DNA of 64,000 nt from Megalonaias nervosa (lineage: Eukaryota; Mollusca; Bivalvia; Unionida; Unionidae). Numbering within the stretch: position 1 is the first letter of the stretch; the number at the start of each line of letters is the position of its first letter. The notes beneath the pieces are model-generated. The model was not told where the DNA came from, did not search any database, and worked only from the letters and a program-made list of their open reading frames with translations. The translations under genes were made by a program, and so were the position numbers. Below, piece by piece: positions 34,897 to 46,504 of this stretch. The DNA is taken from the NCBI GenBank assembly GCA_016617855.1, contig JAECUM010011096.1, forward strand, positions 62,001 to 126,000, read 5' to 3'.

Positions 34897-35310
34897 CCTA
34901 AAGTTTCTTGTATACTTATTAATGCATTTCTAACATTAGGGTTATTTACATTTCTATAACTATATGAATCTAATTTAGGATCTTGAACCAAATTAAAGTC
35001 CCCATATATAATAATAGACTCATCTTCATATTCTTGTATGATATAATTTATATTATTGTAAAATTCTGGGCAATCATTATTTGGCCCATATACATTAATT
35101 AAAGAGAAGTTCCTTTCAACAATTTGAATCTCTAATTCAATCAAATTACGATCAGGATTGATTTTACATTCTTTTATATCGTACTCAGAGTTGTTATTCA
35201 ATAGGATACGAACTCCTCTAGAGTTTGATCTGTAACAATTTGCAATACATTTTTAACCCAATTGTGCTCAAATATATGAAACTTTATCCTCTGTAATACG
35301 TGTATCTTGC
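34897..35310 (-). mobile_element. LINE endonuclease fragment
   Basis: The minus strand encodes part of an APE-type endonuclease: SRGVRILLNNN, LIELEIQIVERNFSLINVYG, SIIIYGDFNLVQDPKLDS and NALISIQETLG. The upstream part near 35240-35310 contains stop codons. The fragment stops exactly where the element B inverted repeat ends, so element B interrupts it. The remaining part of the LINE was not recognised on the left side of element B. Confidence 0.75.
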
Positions 35311-35311
35311 A

Positions 35312-35315
<4 letters not shown>

Positions 35316-35408
<93 letters not shown>
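35316..35408. repeat. (TA)n microsatellite
   Basis: Nearly pure TA for about 90 bases. ORFs through it are artefacts. Confidence 0.97.
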
Positions 35409-35410
<2 letters not shown>

Positions 35411-35708
35411 CACTATTTTTTCTATGATAATCAAAAACATCCTATCATTTTTAAAAATCTTCAAGTCCCCAACACTTGATAGATTTTTCTTATGTTTGAG
35501 CTATCCATTTTCAGCGTCAAAAATAAACTCATCATGCCTGAAATGTACCATGTTTTGAGATCGGTAACGAAAGTGGTGGTAAATTCCACATTTAGATTAA
35601 GAAACATTACATATAGATTGAGGAAACCACTAATGATTCGATATATACCAGGAAAATGTCAACCCAAAACTCTCCGGACTGGAACAGACTACAGTATTGA
35701 CGTATTCA

Positions 35709-35733
35709 CACACACACACACACACACACACAC
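35709..35733. repeat. (CA)n microsatellite
   Basis: About 12 CA units. The rest of 35410-35890 shows no supported gene. Confidence 0.9.
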
Positions 35734-35894
35734 TATAACCTAGAGAAGTGTAATGATTTACCATGACCGTTTGAGAGGTGATAATCACAATATGTTGGAT
35801 CATTAGCATACCACACACTTAAGAGCTGGATGCAAGACAGTGTGAGTTAGAGCTATGGTTAAACATTATTCCATGATAACCTAATGCATACGTA

Positions 35895-35898
35895 TACA

Positions 35899-35942
<44 letters not shown>

Positions 35943-38770
35943 AATAATAATAATGAGGACTTTGTATAGCGCCTAATCTTTAGAAGCTTTAACGCTTTAC
36001 AAGATTTGACAACACTTAAAAACATATATAATGATATGATTACAAAAATAAAAACAAACACCACGAAATTAGAAAACAGAAAACATGCTGTAAATATTTA
36101 AGGTAAGGAAACATTATTAGATCTTTAAGTCTGTTCTTGCAGTTGAATAGGTGAGTTTTAAGGGCGCTCTTGAATGAGATCACTGTGTCTTTGTGTCTAA
36201 GTTCAATGGGCAATTCGTTGCACGTTGCTGGGCCCTGGTATGCGTAGAGGGAATAATGAGAATACGTGTGTCAGATGAGAAGCGTAAGTATCTTGCTGGT
36301 GTGTACACATGAGTGAGGTCGGATAGGTATGTTGGACTGGAGCCCGTCAGTGAAACCTAGCACAGAGAACAAATTTTGTGTTTAATTCTGGATCGAATGG
36401 ATAGCCAGTGTAGGGTACAGAGCAGGGGGAGGCGTGCTCTGATCGTGATACTCTAAGGATGATCCGAGAAGCTGTGTTTTGAACGTTTTGAAGTTTCTGT
36501 AGTAGATATTGAGACGAACCAGACAGAATTGAGTTACAATAGTCCAGTCTTGAAAGTACTAAGGAACACACAAGTGTTTTAGTGGCATCAACTGAAAGAT
36601 ACATGCGAATGGAGCTGATGCATCTCAGCTCAAGATATGCAGCCTTGCATATGTTCATGACATGTTGGTGCAATGAGAGAGTACTGTCGAGAGTAACACC
36701 TAGGTTTCGTACTGACTGTGTGAATTTCATGTTGGTGTTGCTGATATTTATTGTCTGAGGTAAAGGATGTGAATGAGAAAGTCTTTGTGTTGTAATCAGA
36801 ATGGCTTCAGTTTTATCATCATTCATCTGAAGCTTGTTACATGTCATCCATGATTTCACATCGGAAATGCACCTCTCTACACCTTGGATGGTAGCTTCAA
36901 CTTCAGTTAGGTGGCTAGATTTGTATATTTGGGTGTCATCAGCATACAATTGGTGAGACATTGGATAATGATCTATGACACTTGAGAGTGTATAGAATGA
37001 AGAGAACAGGTCCAAGGACAGACCCCTGTGGAACACCACAACATAGATCAACTGGGCTGGAGTGTTTTCCATTTGCGGACACAATGTGTGTCCTGTTGAC
37101 CATGTAGGACTTGAACCATAGTAAGGCTGTATCGTGAATGCCAAATACATACTGGAGACGGTGAAGTAATATATCATGGTCTATTGTGTCAAATGCTGCA
37201 GACAAGTCAAGGAGAGTGAGGACTGTAATCTTTCCGCTATCCAAAGCGGAAAGAAGGTCATTAACTACTTTCAGAAGAGTAGTTTCAGTACTGTGGCAAG
37301 GGCGATATGCAGACTGTACATTGCTAAAAAGACTGTTTGAATTCAGATGAGATACAAGTTGGGATAGAGCAACTTTTTCTAAGATTTTTGACATGAATAG
37401 GAGATTAGAAACTGGGCAGTAGTTCTTTAATCGTTATGGTCGAGTGTTGGTTTCTTCAGCAGAGGCTTTACAATGGCAGTTTTGAAAAATGATGGGAATT
37501 CCCAGGATGAGAGAGAGGTATTAATAACATCAGTTAGTGAAGGCAATATTGGATCTAAGCACTCAAGCAGCAGTGATGTCAGAATCGGGTCAAGTTCACA
37601 TGACTTTGGTGCACTCTTCATCACGATTGTACGTACTAAATCCATAGGGACAGGTTCAAATGCTGCTAACGGTTGCCGCTGAAATTCTGTATCGCAACTG
37701 TATCGTGACGACGAGTCAGTTGAAATTGTGTTGTCAAGCTTATCTCTGATGGTTTGTACTTTGTCACGGAAGAAATTTGCAAACAGGTCCGGAAGGTCGA
37801 CTAGAGAGAAGGTAGTTGAAAGTGGTGTACATTTGTTCCTTGACATTAGCTTGTTAGTAATCTCGAATAGCTCTTGCAGCTGGAACTTTCAGTGATCTTA
37901 GTACCGAGTGGGCTGATTTCGCTGCATGGACTATGTTTGTGACATTCTTCTTAGCGGCTTCATAGATTTGCTTATGAATAGTGAGTCTGGTGGAAAGCCA
38001 AAGCCTCTTAGCTTTACGGCGGTCTCTTTTAGCAGTGCGAAGCTGGTCTCTAACACTGCTATATCACGGAGAGCACTTCTGAATTGATACTCTACACTTG
38101 GTTGCTGGGGCATGTTTGTCAAGCAATGAACGCAGGCAGTTATCGAGTTGTTCTGCTGTAGGAGGTAAGCTAGTTGTTAGGTTTGCTTGGATGTCATGCA
38201 TTAGTTGGGTTCTGTTTATCATACGGAGGTTTCTTTTAGTAGCAAGTAAAGGTGGAGGGTTAGGGACTGATACGTCAAGATGGCATATAATGCAGAGGTG
38301 ATCTGATGCAAGTTCGTGGGACACCTGGGAGGACTGTAGAATATTATCATCAGGTCTATAAAGAATGCAGTCTAAAATGTGACCATGTTTATGGGTTGGG
38401 TCGGCTGACTGACTGTTTGAGGTTGAAAACGTGAATGGAATCTAGGAGTTTTGATGTGTATGGGTTTCCAGGACAGTCAAAGTGAAAGTTGAAATCTCCA
38501 AGAATAATCAGGTTGCCTATCGAATTTCCATAAACCAGGAGATTCGGTCAGCTTATTTTTTCTACTAGGAGGAGTGCGGTAGAGGCAGAAAAAATGGATT
38601 GACCTTTGTTCCAGTGTGAGTGTGGTTTGGAATAGTTCAAACGATGTGCGGTAGAAATTGAAGGTTGTAGTGTGGTTAAGACGGTTGATCATGGAGTTCT
38701 TTGGGAAGACAGCAATTCCACCTCCACGAGAGTGGCGGGGGAACGACTTGATAGAGTAACCGGTGGGTGT
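35895..38770 (-). mobile_element. CR1/L2-type non-LTR retrotransposon, 5'-truncated and decayed
   Basis: Read on the minus strand it begins with an endonuclease remnant near 38700-38300 (FFCLYRTPPSRKNKLT, then LASDHLCIICHLD). A linker (37846-37427) ends in FFKTAIVKPLLKK. The reverse transcriptase follows: SAYRPCHSTETTLLKVVND, VLTLLDLSAAFDTIDHDILL, CCGVPQGSVLGPVLF, and QLYADDTQIY (catalytic YADD) with VRNLGVTLDSTLSLHQHV. Several frameshifts are present. A (TAA)n tail at 35898-35955 marks the 3' end. It is unlike the endonuclease fragment at 34897. Confidence 0.88.
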
Positions 38771-38834
38771 TAGATCCGCGCACTTGGGTTCATCGTCTGA
38801 TGAACATACATAGGAAGATTATTTGCATTAAATG

Positions 38835-38837
<3 letters not shown>

Positions 38838-38915
<78 letters not shown>
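38838..38915. repeat. (TA)n microsatellite
   Basis: About 39 TA units just beyond the LINE 5' end. Confidence 0.97.
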
Positions 38916-38918
<3 letters not shown>

Positions 38919-39161
38919 TGTAAATAGTTAATATTTCTCTTTGAGAGTGGATTAAATATTTAGGTCTTCATAAATATAAGTAAACATGTTTATTTTGGTC
39001 TGGGTCTAATACATTGGAATTCCCCCATAAAATGCCCGGTTTATCTGATGTTTACCACATTCTTTATTATGATTTTAGTAACAGATTTTATCTTGTTGAC
39101 AACTTAGAATATTCTAGAAATGAACTTTTGACCCTCACACTGGTTTTATTTTTGTGTCTTA

Positions 39162-39775
39162 GATTTTTTAATATAATCTTGTTTACTTGAGAAATTACTC
39201 ATTCTTGCCTGAACATCTTTAGCAGAATCGTTCTTAATGTTGTGTCCAGTATTTGATTTGAGTGGAATAATTTATTAAAATTAGTATTCGCTGGAAACAC
39301 AAAGTGAAATTATTTATTCAAATTATTATTCACCGAAAATACAAACACAAAGTGGAATTATTTATTCAAATTATTATTCACCGAAAATACAAAGTGTTTT
39401 TCGATAATATTCTTGGACAGAGACAGTAACGTGACATTATAGTGAATTCAGAGAATGACATCTTGGATTATATAATTGTGATTCATTAAAAAGACTGTTG
39501 GCACATATCCACATTACAGTCCACTACACGCACATCCACATATTCAGAAATGAACTTTTTTGGAACACCATTGGAATTTAATTAGAACAGTATTCCTTAG
39601 GTCTGGTGAAAGCTTTTAGGCTATTTGTAATTTAATTCACAATACTGTACGTTCTTTTTAAATTTTCAATTTCATTCTAAGCAAATAAATTATTTATTGA
39701 CTTTTACAAAACTTGTTGATTTTCGCTCTTTTCTGTTACGTAAATTAAGACCATAGAGTCATAATACAAAATTGA
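39162..39775 (+). repeat. 5' LTR
   Basis: Aligns with 43430-43950 through words such as TTACTTGAGAAATTACTCATT, CTTAATGTTGTGT, ATCTTGGATTATAT, GTGATTCATTAAAA and TTTACAAAACTTGTTG. An internal duplication near 39310-39390 lengthens this copy. Confidence 0.8.
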
Positions 39776-40046
39776 GGGTTCATGTCCCGAATACGAATTT
39801 CTCTAAATATTTCAGAAAACTTTGTTTTTGAAATTTAAGTTTGCTTTGTTTGGAAGATTTTTTTATCCCCTTTTATTTTGATCTCACATATTTTAGACAT
39901 TTTTAGTGAAGCCAACAAGTTTCACAATCTCATCTACAGCGAAGAACTTTGTTTTAAATCCTACCCAGGAATGGTTCGAGTCCTTGAAAAATGGTGAATT
40001 ACTCTAGTTTGCCAGACAATATGATCTCTAAGAGGCGAAGGTTTCT

Positions 40047-40250
40047 TTAACGAAACAAGAAATAAAAAATATTTTGGTCCAGTATTTGGTAGAAAAGATT
40101 TTTTTGGATAAAAGTTTTTTAGGTTTGATTAGTAAGTCGGTATTAGACTCTGGCATAAAAGAAATGGAATTGAAATTAAAACACAAGACGGAAATAGAGT
40201 TAAGAAGGTTTCAGCTCCAGAAAGAGGAAAGAGAGTGCCAATTGCAGAAA

Positions 40251-40305
<55 letters not shown>

Positions 40306-40980
40306 ATGTTAATGCAAATGCAAAGATAAAAGAGGAGAGGAAATGCATATGCAGAGAGAAGAGAAGAGAGGGAAATACAGATCCTGAGAGAGAGACGGAA
40401 GGAAGACAATTGCAATTTAGATTTAAAGGATTAGAGGTGGCAAGTGGAAAGCACCCGCTCCGCACTCACTATACACACAAATTCAGTTTGTGTTGTTACT
40501 ATAAATATTATGTTAGTATCCCTATTTTTAAACAAAGAAGTAGATAAATACTGTCCTAATTTCGAAACATTGCTGAAAATTTAAAACAGCTACGAGAACA
40601 CTGGACTCTGTTATTACAAAGTGTGCTTAATAGCGAAGCTCGTGAAGTCTATAATTTACTGTCAGTACAACATAGTGCTGATTATGATATGGTTAAGGAA
40701 TATCATGATATGGTTAAGGAATCTATCTCGAAGGATTATGAGTTGGTAACCGAGGCATATCGACAGCGGTTAGGGAACTGTAAAAAAAAGAAATGGGACA
40801 GACCTATGTCGAATTTGCAAGAGAAAAAGATAGATTATTTGATACGTGGTGCTCAGTCAAGAAAGTTGGTCAAGATTAGGATAACCTGAGGCAACTCATA
40901 TTAGTTGAAGCTTTCACAGTGACGTCAAGACCTACTTAGATATGCAAAAGGTCTAAACTTTAGAAAATGCTGCTCGTACG
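40047..40980 (+). pseudogene. LTR retrotransposon gag remnant
   Basis: The first frame has LTKQEIKNILVQYLVEKIFL, then a charged helix with a (GA)n tract that expanded into an Arg-Glu run. The second frame (40623-40889) has LNSEAREVYNLLSVQHSADY, VTEAYRQRLGNCKKK and RQLI-type continuation to about 40980. This is the gag pattern of Ty3-like elements. Frameshifts and stops make it non-functional. Confidence 0.65.
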
Positions 40981-41068
40981 ATTGTTCCTTGACTCACTAA
41001 GTTTCATTTGTCAGTGAGTCCTCCACTCAGCAGGATTTGGGTTTTAAAAAAATCCAGTCTCAAACGAG

Positions 41069-41405
41069 CACTTCCAAATCTGATTAAAATCAGATCACCA
41101 CTGTCCTACGTGAAGATCTGACCGCGACCACTTATGGGTCATGTTCTGGTAACCTATGTTATTACCATAATCGCTACTTTTATCAGCCAATCACACGAAG
41201 TCTTATATCTTTGTGTTTGGAGACTTAACAGCGTGGATGAAGAGCATCAGTGTGTGCCAAACAATTGCACTTACTTTCAGATTTTGAAAGCTGCATTTCC
41301 ATTGGCCAATTCAAAGGTCACCAGAACATGACCCCCAAGCGGTCGTCGTCAGATCTTCACGTGGGACAGCGGAGATCTGAATTTAATCAGATTGAACACT
41401 TCCAA
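41069..41405. mobile_element. MITE with about 80-bp inverted ends and 8-9 bp target duplication
   Basis: Left arm from 41079 and right arm to about 41393 are inverted copies: AATCTGATTAAAATCAGATC with CCACGTGAAGATCTGA-type and GGGTCATGTTCTGGT words. CACTTCCAA occurs immediately outside both arms (41069-41077 and 41397-41405). The duplication size fits the hAT group. It interrupts the LTR element's gag region. There is no coding capacity. Confidence 0.85.
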
Positions 41406-41644
41406 ATATCAATCTGGCACAACTTTTAGAAATCAAGTTTCAGATAAGACTGATCAGAAATCATTATCTCTTCCTAAGCGTACTTAACTTATTGCAAGAA
41501 GAAAAGGCACATGATTTCTGATCGATACAGATTGAAAAAATTAGCAACAGAATCAAGACAGACCTGTACAAATGGTCAAGGTTACAGTGATGTATTGAAA
41601 GCAATACATTTGTTGGGGTAAACAAACTCCAGTCAGATTTTATT

Positions 41645-42430
41645 ATGAAGAGTTATGAACCTTTCATGTCGAAAGTGTCGGTATCATTTATTAGTAATTT
41701 TACCAATCATATCTCCATTAAATTTTTAAAGGACCGATTGAGCTTCTCGGAGTATTTTATGATCAGGTACTTTACTTTTTGTCTGAAAAGTCTTTTTAAT
41801 GAAAGTGTTTTTATTCAGGCTTTAGAGTGCGGTTGTATTAATGTTCCTCTCCATTGTGTAAATTTGTCATAAGACGTGGTCTTAGCACTCGTGACAGTTG
41901 GAACATTGACATTTTTACCCATCGACTGTATTCATTTATCACTTGGCAATGACCTAACTGTAGATAAGGTTGTAGTTAATCCACCTTAACTGATAAGCTT
42001 TGTTTGGATCAGGAAGTAGATCCTATTGAAAATGGACTCCCTGATTTATATCCATCGTGTGTCATTAATAGAGCTAAGGCAAAGAAAGCTCTTGAAAATG
42101 ATGTTGATCAGAACATTATTCCTTTAGCTCGTACATTTATTGGTCAGGATTTTGATCAGGTCACTTTTGTTCCTGGTATTGTCCAATCAAGAAGGTATTT
42201 GATCACAGTGATTGTCTTGTTACTACTCATTCTCTTTATTCTAATTAGGTTGACATACGACAATCACTTGCCGTCAAACAGGAACAAGATCTTGAGATCT
42301 CCTGTTTGTTTCAGAGGCATATTAGCGAAACTGAAGCCACACAAGTACTTGTTTGTTAGTTTCTTAAAAATGGAGTCCTTATGAGAAAATGGAGACAACC
42401 CGAAATACTCGCTGGTGACGAGTGACCAAA
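41645..42430 (+). pseudogene. LTR retrotransposon protease and linker remnant
   Basis: Segments ECGCINVPLHCVNLS, LTFLPIDCIHLSLGNDLTVD and VDPIENGLPDLYPSCVINRA resemble the retropepsin-end and linker of Ty3-like polyproteins. A frame near 42340-42400 reads NGVLMRKWRQPE, the segment that normally precedes the integrase zinc domain. A hydrophobic stretch at 42184-42250 comes from a frame shadow or insertion. Many stops are present. Confidence 0.5.
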
Positions 42431-42439
42431 TGAGCTATC

Positions 42440-43425
42440 AAATTGTTGTTCCAAAAGTCGTATAGACAGGAAATTCTTAGTTTAGCGCATGAAACTCCTT
42501 TGGCTGGCTATTTAGGAGTCAGTAAGACTTATCAGAAGGTCTTTAATCAATATTTAGTGGCCAAAATTATAAGTGATGTTTGTAAATACTGTAGATCTTG
42601 TCACACTTTTCAAATGGTAAGGACACCCAATAAGAAGATACCTAAGGCTCATCTGCAACCTGTTCCTGCATTTGACGAACCATTTACCAGAATGATGGTA
42701 GACCGTGTCGGCCATTTCACCTAAGACCAAGTCAGGCAATTAATACTTGTTGACAATAAAGTGTGCATCCACAAGATTCCCAGGAGAAATTCCTTTAAGG
42801 ATTATTAAAACTAAAGCTATAGTAAAAACTTTGATAATTTGTTGTTGTTTTGGTTTTTGTTTGTTTGTTTGTTAATTAGTTAATTTGTTTGTTTGTTTTT
42901 GTTTTGTTTGTTTGTTTGTTTTTGTTTTGTTTGCTTTTTTATTTGAGCTTCCCAAGTCTGTCTAATTTGGGTCAAATTTTATGTCTGGAATTTTCCAGCA
43001 AGTTATGCGTGAGGCATCAAGCAATTTGGAATGATTAGAAAGATTTCATCTAACATTGAAAGATATGATTCAGTCATATTGTTTTGATACCGGAGAAGAC
43101 TGGGACGAAGGTGTTCATTTATTGTTGCTTACTGTTAGGGAATCAGTTCAAAGCCTTTAGGATTAAGACCCTTTGAACTAGTTTTGGACATACTGTCCGT
43201 GGACCATTGAAGTTGTTAAAAGAGAACTTCACTCCAATTCAGATTCAAAAATTAATCTTCTTGACCATGTTTCTAATTTGAAATAAAACTTGTCAAAGGC
43301 TTGTAAGGTTGCAAGAATTAATCTTCACTCTACACAGTCAAAAATGAAATTAATGTATGACAAAAATACAAAGCAAAGGAGTTTTCGGCCTGGTGATAAA
43401 GTTCTGGCTCTCTTGCCCATTCTCA
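42440..43425 (+). pseudogene. LTR retrotransposon integrase remnant
   Basis: The H2C2 zinc domain is clear: LAHETPLAGYLGVSKTYQKV followed by CKYCRSCHTFQMV. It continues with PVPAFDEPFTRMMVDRVGHF into the core start. A T/G-rich low-complexity stretch (42836-42950) replaces part of the catalytic core. The C-terminal part (DTGEDWDEGVHLLLLTVRES, FRPGDKVLALLP) follows at 43090-43420. Confidence 0.75.
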
Positions 43426-43429
43426 TGCA

Positions 43430-43950
43430 TATATACAAAATCTTGCTTACTTGAGAAATTACTCATTCTTTCTTTAACATCTTTAGTAGAACCATTCTTA
43501 ATGTTGTGTTCAGTGTTTGATTTGGGGTGGAATTATCTATTCAAATTATTATTCACTAGATATACGAGGTGCGCTTCAATAGCATTCTTGGTCAGAGACA
43601 TGAACTTGGAATTATAATGAATTCAGACAGTGAAATCTTGGATTATATTATTGTGATTCATTAAAAGACTGTTAGCACATCTCTACATCACAGGCCACAC
43701 AGGCACATCAACACATTCAGAGTTGAAGTTTTTTGGAACACCACTGGAATTTAATTAGAACTTTAATCCTTAAGACTGGCGATAAAAAAACTTATGGACT
43801 ATTTGAGATTTAATTCACAATACTGTCAGTTCTTTTGCAATTTTCACATTGTACTCTAAGGAAGTACATCATCTGTTGAAATTTTACAAAACTTGTTGGT
43901 TTTTGTTTTTTTGTGTTACTTAAGTTAAGACTATATGGTCGTAATAACAT
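43430..43950 (+). repeat. 3' LTR
   Basis: Direct repeat of 39162-39775; see that entry for the shared words. Confidence 0.8.
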
Positions 43951-44329
43951 ACAAATATTACTGGTAATAAAATGATTTATGGGTATTATTCTTAATAACC
44001 TCTAATATAGGTAACCTTATTTTGGCAGTAAGTGAAGGAAAAAAGTTTGAACAATCTTGTATTTAGTACCTTCATACTAGTAATAACCATATTAATTAAT
44101 ATTTCTGTCGTTAGCATTATCGTCACTGACATTGTCATTGCTGTCTACTAGGGACAATATGTAACCATTGGTGTGACGTATTGTTAAATTGTATGTTAAA
44201 CATTGCTCCTCTTAAATCAACCTGTAACGCACATAACACATATAGCTCACCCACTGTCATTTTCAGTTAAAGCCATATAGTTGTAAAGTGCTCCTGGCAC
44301 TTGAGCTGCCGTCCTGTTATAACTGTCAC
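43951..44329. other. Unassigned AT-rich spacer
   Basis: No gene, repeat or RNA seen. It ends with the TGTCAC target site of element C (44324-44329). Confidence 0.4.
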
Positions 44330-44648
44330 AGTAGTAAGGGAAATGGAGACTTCTATCTCAAGGACCTCTCCCCACCCTCCAAACAAATATAAATTACCAT
44401 CTCGGAGACCCTCCAACCCCTATCCCAAAACGACTTACAGTTTTTAGCTAGGAGAATTCTACCTCAAATATAATCCAAGACCTTTACCCACCTCCAAACA
44501 AATATAATTTACCATCTCGGAGACCCTCCAAACAAATACAAATTACCATCTCGGAGACCCACCAATCCCTATCCCAAAACGACTTTCAGTTTTTAGCTAG
44601 GAGATTTCTAGCCCAGGACCTCTACCCCTTCAAACAAATACGAATTAC
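44330..44648 (+). repeat. Element C left terminal inverted repeat
   Basis: Inverted copy of 60791-61098. Built from subrepeats: TTACCATCTCGGAGACCC three times and AAACGACTT-CAGTTTTTAGCT twice. Confidence 0.93.
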
Positions 44649-44799
44649 ACATTATTTCTAAAGTTTAGACAAAATTGCATACTCTATCATTAACATACTT
44701 TTTTTGATAATCTTTTTCATACCTGCTGACTCTCATTGGTAGAATATCTGTTAACATACTGTCAATAATACGAAACTCGCGTATTAAATCGTCCATATC

Positions 44800-45175
44800 A
44801 TATTTTACACCTCGTAAGTAAGATCATATCTGATCAAGTAATTTTTTGTAAGTGATACTAGCTGTTTTACAGGCATTTTTTTTGGGTCACAAGTCGAGGT
44901 TCAATTTTTTTACACGCTGTTGCAAGAGAAACACCAACGCCTGATATTATTAACAAAAACGGATTTAATTATGCTTCACTTGAAATTATACCAGAGCTAG
45001 TCATTAGCAGTGGCAAGTATGATATTACTCGAAGTATTTTGCTGTAGTATTTGTAACATTTTTTCACGCACCAAAGTTTTTTATGATAATATCTGTAATA
45101 TTGCATTAGTGCGTCAGCATCTTGTTTTGGAATTTCTTCTGATATGTGATTGAAATCGATGATTTGTTTTTTCAT
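44800..45175 (-). pseudogene. Polinton small membrane protein
   Basis: The minus-strand frame from MKKQIIDFNHISEEIPKQDA gives a helical N-terminus (LMQYYRYYHKKLWCVKKCYK) and a hydrophobic segment (ILRVISYLPLLMTSSGI), then a stop. The same frame continues with ISGVGVSLATACKKIEPR. This is the counterpart, with order of parts reversed, of the small membrane protein at 2972-3331. The start lies in GTATAATG. Confidence 0.45.
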
Positions 45176-45186
45176 TATACAATATT

Positions 45187-45405
45187 TTATACAAAGACAA
45201 AAGTTCTAGCACCAACAATCGAATCGAGAAACTCGCGGAATTCATTATTTTTAGGATCAGCTAAAAATTTTCTATATTTGTCATAAACATCTGACGAAGT
45301 ATCATCATATTGTTTATCTGTTAGTACATATTGTTTCTTTAACCAAGCGTATGAATCAAAACTATTTCCTACTTCACTCTCATATAAATCTGTTTTATCC
45401 ACCAA
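45187..45405 (-). CDS. Small hypothetical protein
   Basis: This 72-residue acidic frame (MVDKTDLYESEVGNSFDSYA start) ends GARTFVFV, with no family recognised. It lies between two minus-strand genes of element C with 11-base and 1-base gaps, consistent with a compact operon-like cluster. Confidence 0.4.
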   Translation of the reverse strand: MVDKTDLYESEVGNSFDSYAWLKKQYVLTDKQYDDTSSDVYDKYRKFLADPKNNEFREFLDSIVGARTFVFV

Positions 45406-45406
45406 A

Positions 45407-46487
45407 TTACTTTAATCGATTTGTTTCTTCAGTATATCCTAAAAGTAAACTCAACTGATCTAACGTGTAATTTTTGAGAACAAGATGTTGTCTGATAATT
45501 GCATATGCGACTACGAAATTTGCTAACATTAATTTCTTAAGCTTATCTAGTTCAATTGTGAGAAGACCAACAGCAGAAGTTACTTTTAACATTAACTTTT
45601 CATATGGTTTTGTGAGTATTGTTTTAACTTCGTTGTAATAATTTCGTAGTGACAATTGTCTAGAGTACTGGAATGATGGGAATGGAACATCGTCTTCTTC
45701 ACTTATATCATAATAAGAATCAGACTTTACTTCCAACTTTGTTTGATCGACTTCTTCAAAAAACTTTTCTCGCTCATCATCACTAAAATTACTAATTTCA
45801 TCGTCTAAAGTTTTGATTATCTTTAGAGACTTGTTAACAATAATCGGATCAAATTCTGGGTCTTTTTTACGTATCATCGGCAAAATTGCGTTTGCGTACA
45901 CTTTAATAATTGACTCTGCGTCTGACGTCATAGTAACGAGTTTAACCAAGGTTTCTTTGTCATGGTAGTACATTCTGAGATACTTAAATATACCTCGTTT
46001 TGAAAAACTATCATATAACTTTTTGTTTCTTTTTATTCTCATTTTTTTATTTTCCACTAGTTTGTCACGACGAGTATGATTTTCGTTTATTCGTCTTTCT
46101 TCTAGTGTTCTTCCACTATAAACTCGTGCTTTTATTAAATCTGATTTTATTATCAAATCTATGTTAGACCAATCAAGCTCGAGTAATATTTTTTAAAATA
46201 TAATTTCAACTTGTTTTTGTTCTTCTAGACAATCATCAAGATGACAGTATCTGCTTATAATATCAAAGTTTTCTATTGCTTTTTTTCAGTTGTGGTCCTC
46301 GCATATGCACAACGCGAACAAAATTAGCAAAATTTACTGGCAATGTTGGATTGTTCAATGATTCGATGTTAAGTTTTTTCAAACTTTGGATTAAGTTTAC
46401 TATTTCATTAACGGCTCCAACATCTTTGTTGGGGTTTAATATATCATAACATTCTCTTGCAATGGTTATAATTGGTGGTTCTGACAT
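45407..46487 (-). pseudogene. Hypothetical protein, possibly TFIIS-N-like N-terminus
   Basis: Two open parts read MSEPPIITIARECYDIL (46487 down to 46263) and LIKARVYSGRTLEERRINEN (to 45407). The region between continues in one frame after a shift in the A-run near 46277, with one TAA, so they were one gene of about 360 codons. The first 75 residues have the leucine pattern IVNLIQSLKKLNIESLNN...FVRVV of TFIIS N-terminal (LW) domains; this is a weak resemblance. The C-terminal part is helical and charged. Confidence 0.4.
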
Positions 46488-46504
46488 TATTTTATAACAC
46501 TAGA

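Larger units (their letters stand above)
39162..43950 (+). mobile_element. Decayed LTR retrotransposon (Ty3-like; possibly Gmr1-type)
   Basis: Two direct long terminal repeats (39162-39775, 43430-43950) flank remnants of gag, protease and integrase on the plus strand. No reverse transcriptase or RNase H lies between protease and integrase, and the integrase C-terminal part runs directly into the 3' LTR. In Gmr1-type elements integrase precedes reverse transcriptase, so loss of a block next to the 3' LTR would give this picture; that assignment is inference. Confidence 0.75.

Noticed and set aside
35198..35558. Open frames encoding Ile-Tyr repeats
   Set aside because: They are translations of the (TA)n microsatellite on both strands.
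40200..40465. Ser-Leu repeat frames on the minus strand
   Set aside because: Shadow of the (GA)n tract in the gag remnant.
41134..41331. 65-residue frame with a hydrophobic start
   Set aside because: It lies wholly inside the MITE and reads through its inverted arms.
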